A stretch of DNA of 64,000 bases from Companilactobacillus bobalius (GTDB lineage: Bacteria > Bacillota > Bacilli > Lactobacillales > Lactobacillaceae), in assembly GCF_009764355.1 (NCBI RefSeq), contig NZ_LNUA01000032.1, positions 682,001 to 746,000 on the forward strand, given 5' to 3'. The position numbers and the translations under genes are program-made. A model generated the notes under the pieces. That model worked only from the letters and a program-made list of their open reading frames with translations. It was not told the DNA's origin and did not search any database. Positions 41,971-51,582 of this stretch are shown piece by piece (position 1 is the stretch's first letter; the number at the start of each line of letters is the position of its first letter).

Positions 41971-43260
41971 ATGATTATTTATTTAATAGCCATCACCGTT
42001 TTCATGATTCAGTGTTTCATTATGTTTTACATCTACATTACCCAACACAAAAGATTTAAAAAGGAAATGAAGAACCCTTACGGATCAGAACAAGATTTAA
42101 ACCAATTTTTCTATTTTATGTTACTGCCCTGCTTAAATGAGGGAAAGGTCATCAAAAATTCTTTGACCTATCTAAATAATCTAAAAGGTCGTAAACAAAT
42201 TATTGTTATTGATGATGCTTCAACTGACGACACTGTGGCCCAAGCCAAAGGTACAACCGGCCCCATTAGTATTGTACAAAGAAAATTACCTAACGCACAA
42301 ACTGGTAAAGGCGATGCCTTAAACAGTGCTATTCCTACAGTACAAAAAATTATTAAAGACAAAAAACTTGATCCACAAAAATGTATTATTGGTGTCCTTG
42401 ATGCCGACAGCGTACTTAGCGCCAACAGTATTTATAAATTGAATGAATCGTTTGAGGATTTACATACTGATGCTGTTCAAATAAGAATCAAAATGAAAAG
42501 TCCTAAAAAAATATTACAAACCTTTCAAGATATCGAATTTTTTGTTGTTAATCATCTGATCCAGTTAACTAGAACCCATCTTAAAGCCGTGGCTCTATGC
42601 GGCAATGGGCAATTCTTCAGAGTCTCAACAGTTCTTGACAGTCTAGGCGAAAAACCTTGGGGCAATGCTTTACTTGAGGATTATGAATTAACTCTACGAA
42701 TGGAATTACACGGACTAGTGATTAAATATGTCGATGAAGCTTATGTCGAGCAAGAAGCTCTAACAAAAGTTAAAAAATTAGTTAGACAACGTGCTAGATG
42801 GGCTCAAGGTGGATTTAATTGTTGGAAATACGCAAAAAAAATTACTACCTCTAAAGTCATTTCAGTTGGACAGAAATTTGATACTTATTTCTTCTTTATT
42901 CAACCCATTTTAAATATTCTGGCCGATTTCAGTATCATTTATCTAACCATCAATTTTGTTACACGATATGTGCAGAATCCTGAATTCATCTTCATAGCTT
43001 TCATTATCATGACCTTCATTAGCTTGTTTTTTGGAACGGTCTTTACAATTATCTACCACAAGGAACTAAAGTTACATGACAAATCACATTTGGTTATTCA
43101 AAAAGAAGATATGATCAATGAAAAATTGCATTTCAGAAAAATAATTCTATCAATTGGTCTAATTTCTTATATCTACGTTATTCTTTTTTTCAGTTTGATT
43201 ATTTCTTGTTATCACTTACTAGTTGGACATACTGGCTGGGATAAAACTCAACGCAATTAA
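41971..43260 (+). CDS. family 2 processive glycosyltransferase (BcsA/IcaA-like)
   Basis: The protein of about 429 aa has an N-terminal membrane segment, then a GT2 domain with DDAST, the metal-binding DADS, LLEDYELTLRM and QRARWAQGG (QxxRW). Three or four C-terminal membrane segments follow. These are the marks of processive beta-glycan synthases that polymerise and export polysaccharide. The second ATG of the frame (41971) is preferred because GAGAAG lies nine bases upstream. No partner exopolysaccharide genes are adjacent. Confidence 0.8.
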   Translation: MIIYLIAITVFMIQCFIMFYIYITQHKRFKKEMKNPYGSEQDLNQFFYFMLLPCLNEGKVIKNSLTYLNNLKGRKQIIVIDDASTDDTVAQAKGTTGPISIVQRKLPNAQTGKGDALNSAIPTVQKIIKDKKLDPQKCIIGVLDADSVLSANSIYKLNESFEDLHTDAVQIRIKMKSPKKILQTFQDIEFFVVNHLIQLTRTHLKAVALCGNGQFFRVSTVLDSLGEKPWGNALLEDYELTLRMELHGLVIKYVDEAYVEQEALTKVKKLVRQRARWAQGGFNCWKYAKKITTSKVISVGQKFDTYFFFIQPILNILADFSIIYLTINFVTRYVQNPEFIFIAFIIMTFISLFFGTVFTIIYHKELKLHDKSHLVIQKEDMINEKLHFRKIILSIGLISYIYVILFFSLIISCYHLLVGHTGWDKTQRN

Positions 43261-43297
43261 AAATCAGCTAATTCAAAATCGAATTAGCTGATTTTTT
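43260..43297. terminator. terminator of the glycosyltransferase
   Basis: AAATCAGCTAATTC and GAATTAGCTGATTT form a perfect 14-bp stem followed by T's. A small minus-strand ORF ends just beyond it. Confidence 0.85.
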
Positions 43298-43299
43298 AT

Positions 43300-43440
43300 T
43301 TATTTTTTAATTTTATATGTAATTTCTATTACAATGAAAATAATCAAACTTACAACTATTGCTCCAATAAAAGGATTTATTAAAAAATTAGGAAAATATA
43401 AATCTTTAGGGATTTGATTTACAAATATATTAAATTTCAT
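43300..43440 (-). CDS. 46-aa membrane peptide, possible type I toxin-like
   Basis: An ORF too short for usual gene calling starts at ATG 43438-43440, with an excellent GAGGTGAGG ribosome binding site. It encodes a polar N-terminus, then one hydrophobic segment (PFIGAIVVSLIIFIVIEI) and a basic tail YKIKK. This layout recalls the Fst/Ldr small membrane toxins, though the sequence match is weak. Upstream on the same strand are a terminator-like hairpin and a strong palindrome, so an RNA-regulated element is conceivable. A simple small membrane protein is the alternative. Confidence 0.5.
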   Translation of the reverse strand: MKFNIFVNQIPKDLYFPNFLINPFIGAIVVSLIIFIVIEITYKIKK

Positions 43441-43486
43441 AATCCTCACCTCTTATTAGCTATAATTATCTCATCATCATTTTTAT

Positions 43487-43512
43487 ATAGCAAAAAAGTC
43501 GCCTTATAGACG
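43487..43512 (-). terminator. terminator-like hairpin upstream of the 46-aa ORF
   Basis: AAAGTCGTC and GGCGACTTT pair on the minus strand, followed by six T's. It is about 45 bp upstream of the small ORF, so it could attenuate its transcript or end an upstream RNA. Confidence 0.5.
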
Positions 43513-43571
43513 ACTTTCTGGTTACGGAGTAAACGTACTGGTGTATGTACCTTTTTGAATTATTTTTGATT

Positions 43572-43598
43572 GATAGATACGCAATGTATGTATCTATC
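43572..43598. repeat. perfect 9-bp inverted repeat
   Basis: GATAGATAC and GTATCTATC flank a 9-nt centre in the non-coding region between the 46-aa ORF and the next plus-strand gene. It may be an operator or an RNA hairpin. Confidence 0.5.
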
Positions 43599-43726
43599 GA
43601 AAGTAATTATCTAATCTATTTACCCAAATGTAAACTAACAAATAGCTCTATAACTAAACTGTTAGTTTGATGTGACGGAATTGTAAGATAAACATGATTA
43701 TGAAATAATAAATTTGAGGTGAAATC

Positions 43727-44113
43727 ATGAATTCAGCAACGCAAGTTTTATTAGTTATTGCCAGTTTCATTCTGGCCCTATCCGTTCTGGTTGGTTTAAT
43801 TTTAATTTCAACCAGTCTCTTCCAAATCAAGGGATTGATCAGGACTAAAAACAAATTACTACTCCAAAGGAGTCGCCCTTACGTGATTTGTCGTCGTATC
43901 AGAAAACAAACTATTGAAATCCGTAATGTCGGTAACAGTCCTGCTAGAATCGACGAAATTGAAAGTGATACAGTCGACTTTTCATACCTTAATCAAAAAG
44001 ATATTTTTTCCGGTCAATTCTTTAATTATCCAATTGCTGAAAATCAGGATGCAAGTATTTTTGTGAAGTATCACGACCAAATCAATCATTTTGAGGAAAA
44101 ATTTACTGTCTGA
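43727..44113 (+). CDS. membrane-anchored hypothetical protein, 128 aa
   Basis: An N-terminal membrane segment (residues about 6-30) is followed by a soluble, strand-rich part containing IEIRNVGNSPARI. That looks like the small beta-sandwich of uncharacterised envelope proteins. The GAGGTGA site supports the start. I do not recognise a specific family. Confidence 0.6.
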   Translation: MNSATQVLLVIASFILALSVLVGLILISTSLFQIKGLIRTKNKLLLQRSRPYVICRRIRKQTIEIRNVGNSPARIDEIESDTVDFSYLNQKDIFSGQFFNYPIAENQDASIFVKYHDQINHFEEKFTV

Positions 44114-44246
44114 ATCTAACATTTTCAGTATGGACAAATCATTGTTATGAAAACTTTCCTATTATTCATCTTACAGACCTTACAAAACCGTTAGGACTAT
44201 TGTTTTAGTATCTATGATATTATTCCTAGTGAATTCGGAGGGATAG

Positions 44247-44621
44247 ATGATGAATAAAAAAGTTGGCATTAGTTTAGTAATTGCATTAATCGTTTTAATA
44301 CCATTTATGGTTTATCAATTCTGGTACGTTCCTAACTTCACTGGAGATGATTATTATACTTACGTTGGTGATTCATACAAAGAAATTATCGAAAAAGATG
44401 ATTCTGGTGCCGACTATAAGGAATATTACTATAAGCAAAAAGCTTACGACAAGGATGGCAACGAAAAGTTATTAAAGTTCAATAGCACCATCGGTCGTCC
44501 TATCAAAGCTGATAACTATTTAAAAGTCGTTTATAACCGTAAATACGACAAAGTTCTTTCTTGGGAAAAGGTACAGAAGAAAGAGGTCCCTCGTAAGACA
44601 GTTGAACAAATACTAAAGTAA
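44247..44621 (+). CDS. YxeA-family (DUF1093) protein
   Basis: The 124-aa protein has one N-terminal membrane segment or signal (residues 7-24) and a small extracytoplasmic domain with YYTYVGD, YKEYYYKQKAYD and LRR-free LKVVYNRKYDKVLSWEKV. These are characteristic of the YxeA family of OB-fold-like secreted proteins of Firmicutes. The function is unknown. Two ATGs in tandem follow GGAGGG, and either could be used. Confidence 0.7.
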   Translation: MMNKKVGISLVIALIVLIPFMVYQFWYVPNFTGDDYYTYVGDSYKEIIEKDDSGADYKEYYYKQKAYDKDGNEKLLKFNSTIGRPIKADNYLKVVYNRKYDKVLSWEKVQKKEVPRKTVEQILK

Positions 44622-44625
44622 ATTT

Positions 44626-44685
44626 AAAAAGTGCATCTCAAAGCGTAGAACTAATTCGTCTACATTTCGAGATGCACTTTTTTGA
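44626..44685. terminator. bidirectional terminator
   Basis: AAAGTGCATCTC and GAGATGCACTTT pair around a loop of about 30 nt containing a CGTAGA/TCTACA inner match. It lies between the YxeA gene and the convergent ABC exporter. Confidence 0.75.
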
Positions 44686-44698
44686 TATATTCTATTTT

Positions 44699-45415
44699 TT
44701 ACCACAGTTGAATCGGATGTCGTAATATCTTTTTTATTTGAATTTTATAGCAAATAATTCCCAATACTAACCAAAGAAAATCTACTAAAATATCCAAATA
44801 AACGTCGCCTCTCCCTATAACAACATAACGAATTGTCTGTGAAAAAGGAAAAACATAACTGATTACCCGCAGCCATTGCGGATAACGATCAACTAAGACT
44901 AAAGTTCCTGCTACAATCGTCGCCAAAGAACTTACAATATTTACATAAAAATATGGATTCCCCTTTTGCCAAGCACCTATTGCTGCTACAAAACCAACTA
45001 CCACTCCAGAAATAACTATTAGGGGCGTCATAAACATGGCTCTAACTAGTAATTCAAATGGTACTTTAAAGAAGAATAAAATTATTAGGTTAATTATGAC
45101 CAATACTAATCCAGCCAAAACAGATGTTAATATCTTAGTGCCCCAATAATTAATAGAATACGGTCGATTAACTACCATTTCTTTATCAATTTTTAAATTT
45201 CGATCCATTACAAATAATTGTGCCATGCTTGACATTGATAAAGTTCCACCCGAGAGTACCACTGTAGCAACTGCTACAGACCAGCTAAAACTATTAGTAT
45301 ATTGTGCATCAATTAATACTAATAAACACAGATTAATTAAAGGTATCAAAATAAAATGGACAAATCTTGTTTTCCAATTTTGCAAATAAGAGAGTGACGA
45401 AAATTGAATTTTCAT
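44699..45415 (-). CDS. ABC-2 type permease, second subunit
   Basis: The 238-aa protein has six hydrophobic segments in the ABC-2 arrangement. It is last in a three-gene exporter operon, starting 2 bp after the other permease. The substrate is unknown; the ATPase type suggests drug, peptide or lipid export. Confidence 0.75.
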   Translation of the reverse strand: MKIQFSSLSYLQNWKTRFVHFILIPLINLCLLVLIDAQYTNSFSWSVAVATVVLSGGTLSMSSMAQLFVMDRNLKIDKEMVVNRPYSINYWGTKILTSVLAGLVLVIINLIILFFFKVPFELLVRAMFMTPLIVISGVVVGFVAAIGAWQKGNPYFYVNIVSSLATIVAGTLVLVDRYPQWLRVISYVFPFSQTIRYVVIGRGDVYLDILVDFLWLVLGIICYKIQIKKILRHPIQLW

Positions 45416-45416
45416 T

Positions 45417-46151
45417 TTACATCAACCTCACATTTCCGGTTCGCTTAGACAGTATTAACAAATATTTTGTTAAAATCCAGGTTACTACGCCCCATAACAC
45501 ACAGCTTAAAATAAATCCAAGAAAATTAAATTCTGATGTCGAATTAAGCAAGGCATGTATGGGCGAAGCAATTGGAATTATCCATTGAAATGGTATTAGA
45601 ATTGGTTTCAATATTGGAGCTGAAGAAAATAATCCTGACAAAAGTAACAACGGAATTGTAATCAATTCTTCGTACACAATGGCATTAGTAGTTAGAAGAA
45701 AAAGTCCTGCAATCAAGAAATCCATTAACGAAGCGGCCAACCACAACGTACCTACTAATAGGACTAATCGCATAGACACATTCGAATGCGACACACCTAA
45801 TAAGACTGCAAGGAGATACGAAACCGGAAAAGACAGCAGTCCAAAACTTGATGCCTTAAAAGGAAGGTATAAAAAAGATGGATGATGATATTGAATTATT
45901 TCTTGAAAAGCTTCAAGCAACCCCTGGAACCTTTGAAACCCTATACATCCGGCAGACGTCGTAGCAGATGACCACAATCCGAATATGCCACTTCTTATCC
46001 ACAGACTAGTATCATTCAATTGCTTAGTCGCATAAGCTACTATGAACTGTAATAAGAAAAGCGATATCGTACTTGAAATTGTCAACCAAAGAAAATATTG
46101 ATTTGATGCATAGATTTTCAAATGAAAACAAAATAATCTAAGAAATCTCAT
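45417..46151 (-). CDS. ABC-2 type permease, first subunit
   Basis: The 244-aa membrane protein has about six segments. Its ATG overlaps the stop of the ATPase gene by 4 bp, which implies translational coupling. It probably forms a heterodimeric channel with the next gene product. Confidence 0.75.
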   Translation of the reverse strand: MRFLRLFCFHLKIYASNQYFLWLTISSTISLFLLQFIVAYATKQLNDTSLWIRSGIFGLWSSATTSAGCIGFQRFQGLLEAFQEIIQYHHPSFLYLPFKASSFGLLSFPVSYLLAVLLGVSHSNVSMRLVLLVGTLWLAASLMDFLIAGLFLLTTNAIVYEELITIPLLLLSGLFSSAPILKPILIPFQWIIPIASPIHALLNSTSEFNFLGFILSCVLWGVVTWILTKYLLILSKRTGNVRLM

Positions 46152-46918
46152 TGTTCAGACCTCCTAAGTTGCGGAGCAATTGCCAAATATGATTCCTCCA
46201 AAGTCGCAGGACGATCAATATGGTGCACATCAGATTGTTTAATAATCTCTGCCACAGTCCCCGAAGTAAATATTTTACCAGCACCAATTAATAATATTCT
46301 GTCAGCTAACGATTCAATTTCACTCATAGTATGACTAGTTAACAAAATTGCAGCACCCTGATCTGCCAATTGTTTGATTATCTTACGAATCTCAGTTGAA
46401 ATTTCTACATCTAATCCACTAGTAGGTTCATCTAAAAGCAATAGTGGCGGATTTCCAAGTAAGGCTCTAGCTATATGCAACCTTTGCTTCATCCCTTTTG
46501 AAAAAAATTGTACCTTTTTATTTGCCACATCAGTTAATTCAACTAAATCTAATACTCTTAATGCTTCTTGTCGTTGTTGCCGACGTGGAACTCTAGCCAA
46601 ATCAGCAAAGAATAATAAATTATCCAATGCCGTAGCTCTTCCGTAAAAACCTAATTCTCCGCCTAAGACGACACCTACTTTGGGCTTAATTTTATTTTTA
46701 TATCTGTTTTTTCCATTAATTACAACTTCACCGCTAGTAGGTAATAGATAACCACCAATCATAGAAACAGTAGTCGTTTTACCAGCACCATTGGGGCCCA
46801 ATAAAGAAACGATTTCACCAGCATGAACATCAAAACTAATATCATCTACCGCGTCAAATTCTTTTCCATTTGATTCAAAAACTTTACGTAATTTTTTTAC
46901 TGAGAGAACTGAAGACAC
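46148..46918 (-). CDS. ABC exporter ATP-binding protein
   Basis: The 256-aa protein has Walker A GPNGAGKTT, signature FSKGMKQRLHIARALL, Walker B LLLLDEPTSGLD and switch His in LTSHTM. It belongs to the ABC-2 drug/bacteriocin exporter ATPases. The start is GTG 46918 with GGGTGA as ribosome binding site. That site is paired in a hairpin with TCACCC upstream, directly after a 20-aa leader ORF, so translation is probably inducible. Confidence 0.85.
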   Translation of the reverse strand: MSSVLSVKKLRKVFESNGKEFDAVDDISFDVHAGEIVSLLGPNGAGKTTTVSMIGGYLLPTSGEVVINGKNRYKNKIKPKVGVVLGGELGFYGRATALDNLLFFADLARVPRRQQRQEALRVLDLVELTDVANKKVQFFSKGMKQRLHIARALLGNPPLLLLDEPTSGLDVEISTEIRKIIKQLADQGAAILLTSHTMSEIESLADRILLIGAGKIFTSGTVAEIIKQSDVHHIDRPATLEESYLAIAPQLRRSEQ

Positions 46919-46923
46919 TTATA

Positions 46924-46958
46924 TCACCCGTTTACTATTTTTTCAAATGTATGGGTGA
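46924..46958 (-). promoter_or_regulatory. hairpin masking the ribosome binding site of the ABC exporter
   Basis: On the minus strand TCACCC (46958-46953) pairs with GGGTGA (46929-46924), the ribosome binding site of the GTG start, plus a G-U extension and a short TAC/GTA inner match. No T-run follows, so it is not a terminator. The leader ORF stops seven bases before the stem. Confidence 0.5.
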
Positions 46959-46964
46959 CTCTTA

Positions 46965-47027
46965 TTATTCTTTATCACCAAATACATTCTTTGAATATAA
47001 TTTACTCTTCACCGCAATCATTGACAT
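46965..47027 (-). CDS. 20-aa leader peptide upstream of an ABC exporter
   Basis: ATG 47025-47027 is placed eight bases from a perfect TTAGGAGGA site and encodes MSMIAVKSKLYSKNVFGDKE. Such a strong site on so short an ORF is unlikely by chance. It ends just upstream of a hairpin that hides the ABC ATPase start. Ribosome stalling near its end would open that hairpin. A nine-codon ORF starting at 47031 overlaps it but has worse spacing. Confidence 0.5.
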   Translation of the reverse strand: MSMIAVKSKLYSKNVFGDKE

Positions 47028-47174
47028 ACATATATCCTCCTAATTGACATAACGCCTTTGTATATCGTCACATCTCTACTTATGGTCTAATTATATGATT
47101 AAAATTCAGTAAAACAACATCTTAATTAAAATAAAACTAATTGTTTTAATCTTTTTCACATTATGGAAATATAA

Positions 47175-47213
47175 AAAATTCCACAGCTATTTTTCAAGTT
47201 GTGGAATTTTCAT
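47175..47213 (-). terminator. terminator of the GH1-GH42 operon
   Basis: AAAATTCCACAA and TGTGGAATTTT pair on the minus strand, followed by a T-rich stretch, just after the GH42 stop. Confidence 0.75.
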
Positions 47214-47214
47214 T

Positions 47215-49209
47215 TTATTTATTTTCCAAAATCAATACATCATAAGGCTTCAAATCAATTTCCTTAGTTGTCATCGTTTGTGTTAACAAATCTTTACTAT
47301 TGGGATAAGGATTTCTAATTTGTTTAGCCTTACCATCAGTATTAATAACAAAAGTATAGCGGGCTGTCTTACCCGTTCTAGTGATAATCTCAACGCCAGT
47401 TTTTGTCTCATCTGCTTTGATCTGAGCCTGTTGCAAAATGTCCTTCATAAAAAAGTCCATAGCCTGATCATTCAATCTACTGCCCGCATAGTAAGCAAAA
47501 CCTTTTCCAAAATGATTCTTCGTTAAAACAGAATTTTTTTGATAGAAGACTTCATCACTATAATGAGCTAGTGACTCTGCTGTTTGTGGTTGAACCAAAT
47601 CACAAACTAAGCTACCTTTTCCAATAACTTTGCCGTCGAATACCAAATCATGCGTCTGATCAAATGGTAAAGCATCAGTTTCTTCATACTTTAATCCTAA
47701 AACATTCTTTAAAAGTCCAGGATAACCACCGAGATAAACATTATCGTCTTTATCAGCTAAACCAGACATGTAATCAGTGACAAAAATACCACCATCTTGA
47801 ACAAACTTTTCAATCTTAGTAGTCATTTTTGGCGAATTGATATACATACTTGGCGCAACAACGACTTGATACTTTTCCAAATCTGTTTCTTTGGAAATTA
47901 TATCAACGCCAATCTTACGATCGTAAAAGGCTCTATAGTAGTCATAAACTTCTTGAACATAATCTAAATTAGTCGTTGGCCCCATGCAATCTTCTAGCCC
48001 CCAGTAACTATTCCAATCAAAAATTATTCCAACCTTCGATTGATTACGTGAATTTTCCAAATCTTCAGGTAATTGACTCAATTCGTTACCTAGCTTCTTT
48101 AATTCACCAAAAACACGTGTATGGGTTGATTCAGCGTGTGAAATCATAGCACTATGCAATTTTTATGAACCATTACGAGCCTGTTTCAACCATAAAAATT
48201 GAACGGTTTTGGCTCCATGAGCCATTGCTTGATAACTGAGCATCCGCATCTGATTGGGTGCTTTCAGAGAATTAAATGGCTGCCAATTCTGTTGACTAGG
48301 TGTCTGTTCCATTAACATAAATGGTTGATCTTTGACCCCACGCATTAAGTTCTTAGTCATAGCAGTTTAACCATAGGACGTAGTTCTTATATTTCTAAAA
48401 TTCAAAGAAGCAACCAAAATTTCTTTAGCCCATTTGAAGTAGTCCAAATCTTTTTGTGAACCCATTAAAATGGTTGTTACCGGACGTCGGTCATATTTTC
48501 TAATGATGTCTCGTTCCATCTTAAAATTATTCAAAAGACTGTCGGATTGAAATCTACGATAAGCCATATCTAATCCTGACATTACTGGTTTCCCATTATC
48601 GTATGTATCACCAATCCTCATTGGAGGTACAATTTCATCCCACTTATGATAAGTATGACTCCAGACATTCGTTCCCCAAGCTTGATTGATTTTATCCAAA
48701 TCATTATCATACTCATATTTCAACCATTCTCTAAAAGCCTTCGTACAATTCTCACAGTAACAATAACCATTGTATTCATTCGAAATATGCCAGTGCGTAA
48801 TATTCTTAACTGAAGCATAACGTTGCGCTACTTTTTCAACCAATTGACTGGCCAAACGTTGAAATTCAGGACTATTAGGACAAGCGTTCTCACGTTTTCC
48901 ACCAACTTGACGTCTTCCATAATCATCTACACGATTGATTTCCGGATACTTTTTAGTCATCCAAAATGGTAATGCCGCTGTAGAAGTTGCCATAACAATT
49001 TTTATATTGTTCTTTTCTAATAGTGCAACAATTTTATCTAATTTATCAAAGTTAAAGACGTCTTCCTCTGGTTCTAACAAAGACCACGAGAAAACATTAA
49101 TTGTCGCTGAATTAACACGTGCTTGTTTCAATTTGTCCCAGTCGTCTTGCCAAGTATTTTCAGGCCATTGCTCAGGATTATAGTCACCACCGTACAAAAT
49201 TGACATCAT
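47215..49209 (-). pseudogene. GH42 beta-galactosidase, interrupted twice
   Basis: All parts of a GH42 enzyme of 665 codons are present in one frame. These are YGGDYNPEQWPE at the start, acid/base Glu in HISNEYNGYC, zinc-type cysteines (CPNSPEF, CYCENC) and nucleophile Glu in MLMEQTPS, then the trimerisation domain. Between about 48370 and 48415 the conserved sequence before TAMTKNLMRG is lost and a TAA stands at 48367-48369. A second TAA at 48160-48162 replaces one codon in GS-KLHSAM, where Glu would fit (GAA to TAA). No active enzyme can be made. Its ATG overlaps the GH1 stop. Confidence 0.85.
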
Positions 49210-50651
49210 CTTACCTCTAACTTTCCACCATTGGTTTCGATTATTCTTTGATACCAGTTAAAGCTCTTTTTCTTAATTCTCAACAATGATTTAGGAGAAT
49301 AGTCATCTCGATCGATATAGACGAATCCATAACGCTTATCGTAACCATTTATCCAACTCAACAAATCAGTAAATGACCAAGCACAGAAACCAAACACTGG
49401 TACTCCGTCAGAAATAGCTTTTCCAACTTGTACCAAGTGATCATTTAAATAGTCAATTCGATATTGATCATCTACTTGACCACCTTCTAATTTATCGAAA
49501 GCCCCTAAACCGTTCTCAGTAATAATGAGTGGTAAACGGTATTTCTCATAAACCTGTCTCAAAGCAATTCTAAAACCAATTGGATCAATTTCCCAGCCCC
49601 AATTGGTTTTATCTAGATAGGGATTTTCAACCGATTGAAATAACTGTGATTCAGGAGTATTACTTTGTGCATCTCCGGCCATCAAATAAGGATCAATTTT
49701 ATCAAAATTCTTTCCTGTAATAACCTTTTCAGTATCAGGTGCCTTGACCGTCCCTCCGTGATAATAATTAATTCCAAGAAAATCAGGTTTACCTGTTTGC
49801 AAAACTTTTTTATCCTCAATAGTCACGTCTGGTGCTATATGCATCTGCTTTAACAAGCGCATAATTCTTTCTAGATATTCGCCCCGACAATAAACATCTA
49901 ACCACCAATCATTGTTAAATTGATTAGCATCAACGGCAGCCAAGACATCTGCAGGGGAACTGGTCAATGGATAAACTTCCCCATAGCCAAAACTAGGGCC
50001 AATCTTACCTTGAGGGACCACCTGATGGAATGTTTGAATAGCTTTAGCATTTGCTAAATTGACAATATGATTAGCCTGGAACATTCTTTTAGAGTCTGAA
50101 ACATTGGGTGGATGAGAAGCCCAACGATAGCCTAATGACGTGAATACATTCTGTTCATTAAAAGTAATCCAATATTTAACTTTGGTTCCAAATTTATCAA
50201 AAAGTATTCGACAATATTCCACAAAAGCATCGATTGTATGACGGCTTTCCCAACCACCGTATTTAGTTTGGAGGACTTCTGGAAGATCCCAATGATACAA
50301 CGTTAAGATAGGTTCAATCTGATGTTTTTGAAGTTCATCAATCACCTTTTCGTAAAAATCTAATCCTTCTTGATTAACTTCACCTTCACCATTGGGTAAA
50401 ATACGACTCCAAGAAACACTAAAACGATAGGCCTTAAGTCCCATTTCTGCCATCAGAACAATATCTTCTTTATAATGATGATAAAAATCAACTGCAATTT
50501 GACCATTAGTATTATGCTTAGTTTTACCCGGAATTTTCGAGAATTCATCCCAAATTGATGGACCTTTGCCATCAGTATTATAGGCACCTTCGACTTGATA
50601 AGCTGCCGAAGCCGCACCCCACAAGAAATGTTCAGGAAATTTCATAGTCAT
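49206..50651 (-). CDS. GH1 6-phospho-beta-glucosidase, second copy
   Basis: The 481-aa enzyme shows [21 protein letters not shown] and ITENGLG. It is closely similar along its length to the GH1 at 13176-14633, including [16 protein letters not shown], so the two are paralogues. A GH42 gene follows with a 4-bp overlap. It lies next to the AraC regulator and second EIIC, so it probably acts on the sugar phosphate taken up by that EIIC. Confidence 0.9.
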   Translation of the reverse strand: MTMKFPEHFLWGAASAAYQVEGAYNTDGKGPSIWDEFSKIPGKTKHNTNGQIAVDFYHHYKEDIVLMAEMGLKAYRFSVSWSRILPNGEGEVNQEGLDFYEKVIDELQKHQIEPILTLYHWDLPEVLQTKYGGWESRHTIDAFVEYCRILFDKFGTKVKYWITFNEQNVFTSLGYRWASHPPNVSDSKRMFQANHIVNLANAKAIQTFHQVVPQGKIGPSFGYGEVYPLTSSPADVLAAVDANQFNNDWWLDVYCRGEYLERIMRLLKQMHIAPDVTIEDKKVLQTGKPDFLGINYYHGGTVKAPDTEKVITGKNFDKIDPYLMAGDAQSNTPESQLFQSVENPYLDKTNWGWEIDPIGFRIALRQVYEKYRLPLIITENGLGAFDKLEGGQVDDQYRIDYLNDHLVQVGKAISDGVPVFGFCAWSFTDLLSWINGYDKRYGFVYIDRDDYSPKSLLRIKKKSFNWYQRIIETNGGKLEVR

Positions 50652-50740
50652 TTCTCCTTTTGTTTAATTATGAATCAATTTACCACAGATATTGTGCTTA
50701 GTAATTAAGGAGAATAGTACAAAAGTATCAGATATTGAAA

Positions 50741-51547
50741 CTACTTATATAATCCACGAAACTTTCCCGGAGTAACCTTCTCACCACGTTTAAACATTGA
50801 GATAAAATAGCTATTAGTATTAAAACCAACTTTCTGTCCAATCTCGTCAATTGAAAGTTCTGGTTCATTCAATAACAATTCTTTAGCCTTTTTGATACGA
50901 TAATCAATTAAAATTTGATGTGGCGAACTGCCATAATTAGTTCTGAAAGCTTCCAAAATATATTGCAAGCTATAATTAGTTAGTTTAACAAAATCATCAT
51001 TATTTAAATCCTGTTGATATGAATTACGAATCAATTGTAAAATCGGATCTATGATTTTCTTATTCAACTGATAGTTATGAGGATTAACAACACAATATTT
51101 TTTTATCAAAAGCATGAATTCATAGACCAATGTCGATGATTCATAAATATCCAAACGATTATTTTCTTTAAATTCTTTGTGATGGACTTCAATAAAATCT
51201 CTTAATTTATCTTCTGGAGATTCAATATAGAGATAGTCTTGGAATCCTAACACTTTGGTTATTTCTGAAATTAATAAACCACCAAATGAGAAATAATCTG
51301 TAATCCAGAGACCGCTTTTAGAATGATACGAATGAGGAATATCTTGATTTATCAAAATACCCTGATTTTCTTTCAATTCTATTGTTCTACCTTCAATATT
51401 TACTATTCCTGTACCCGAATATGTTTGTAACCAATGAACATAATTATATCCTTTCGGTCTAGACACATTCTCTTGTCGCCATTTATAACCAATACTATCT
51501 ACATATAATGGCAATGATCTGTCCTTTGCTTTGAAACTGTATCTCAC
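50741..51547 (-). CDS. AraC-family transcriptional regulator
   Basis: The 268-aa protein has an N-terminal cupin-like sensing domain (residues about 10-140, with LINQDIPHSYHSK) and a C-terminal double helix-turn-helix (SIDEIGQKVGFNTNSYFISMF is the second helix region, in part). It is transcribed divergently from the EIIC gene and lies upstream of the GH1-GH42 operon. It is therefore the likely activator of both. Confidence 0.85.
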   Translation of the reverse strand: MRYSFKAKDRSLPLYVDSIGYKWRQENVSRPKGYNYVHWLQTYSGTGIVNIEGRTIELKENQGILINQDIPHSYHSKSGLWITDYFSFGGLLISEITKVLGFQDYLYIESPEDKLRDFIEVHHKEFKENNRLDIYESSTLVYEFMLLIKKYCVVNPHNYQLNKKIIDPILQLIRNSYQQDLNNDDFVKLTNYSLQYILEAFRTNYGSSPHQILIDYRIKKAKELLLNEPELSIDEIGQKVGFNTNSYFISMFKRGEKVTPGKFRGLYK

Positions 51548-51582
51548 TTAGTCCATCTTCAATATGTTATATTTAGCTGGCA

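Noticed and set aside
44214..44246. A 10-codon ORF ending just before the YxeA gene could be a third leader peptide.
   Set aside because: It has no ribosome binding site and no hairpin involving the downstream start. Its end is simply the YxeA ribosome binding site region.
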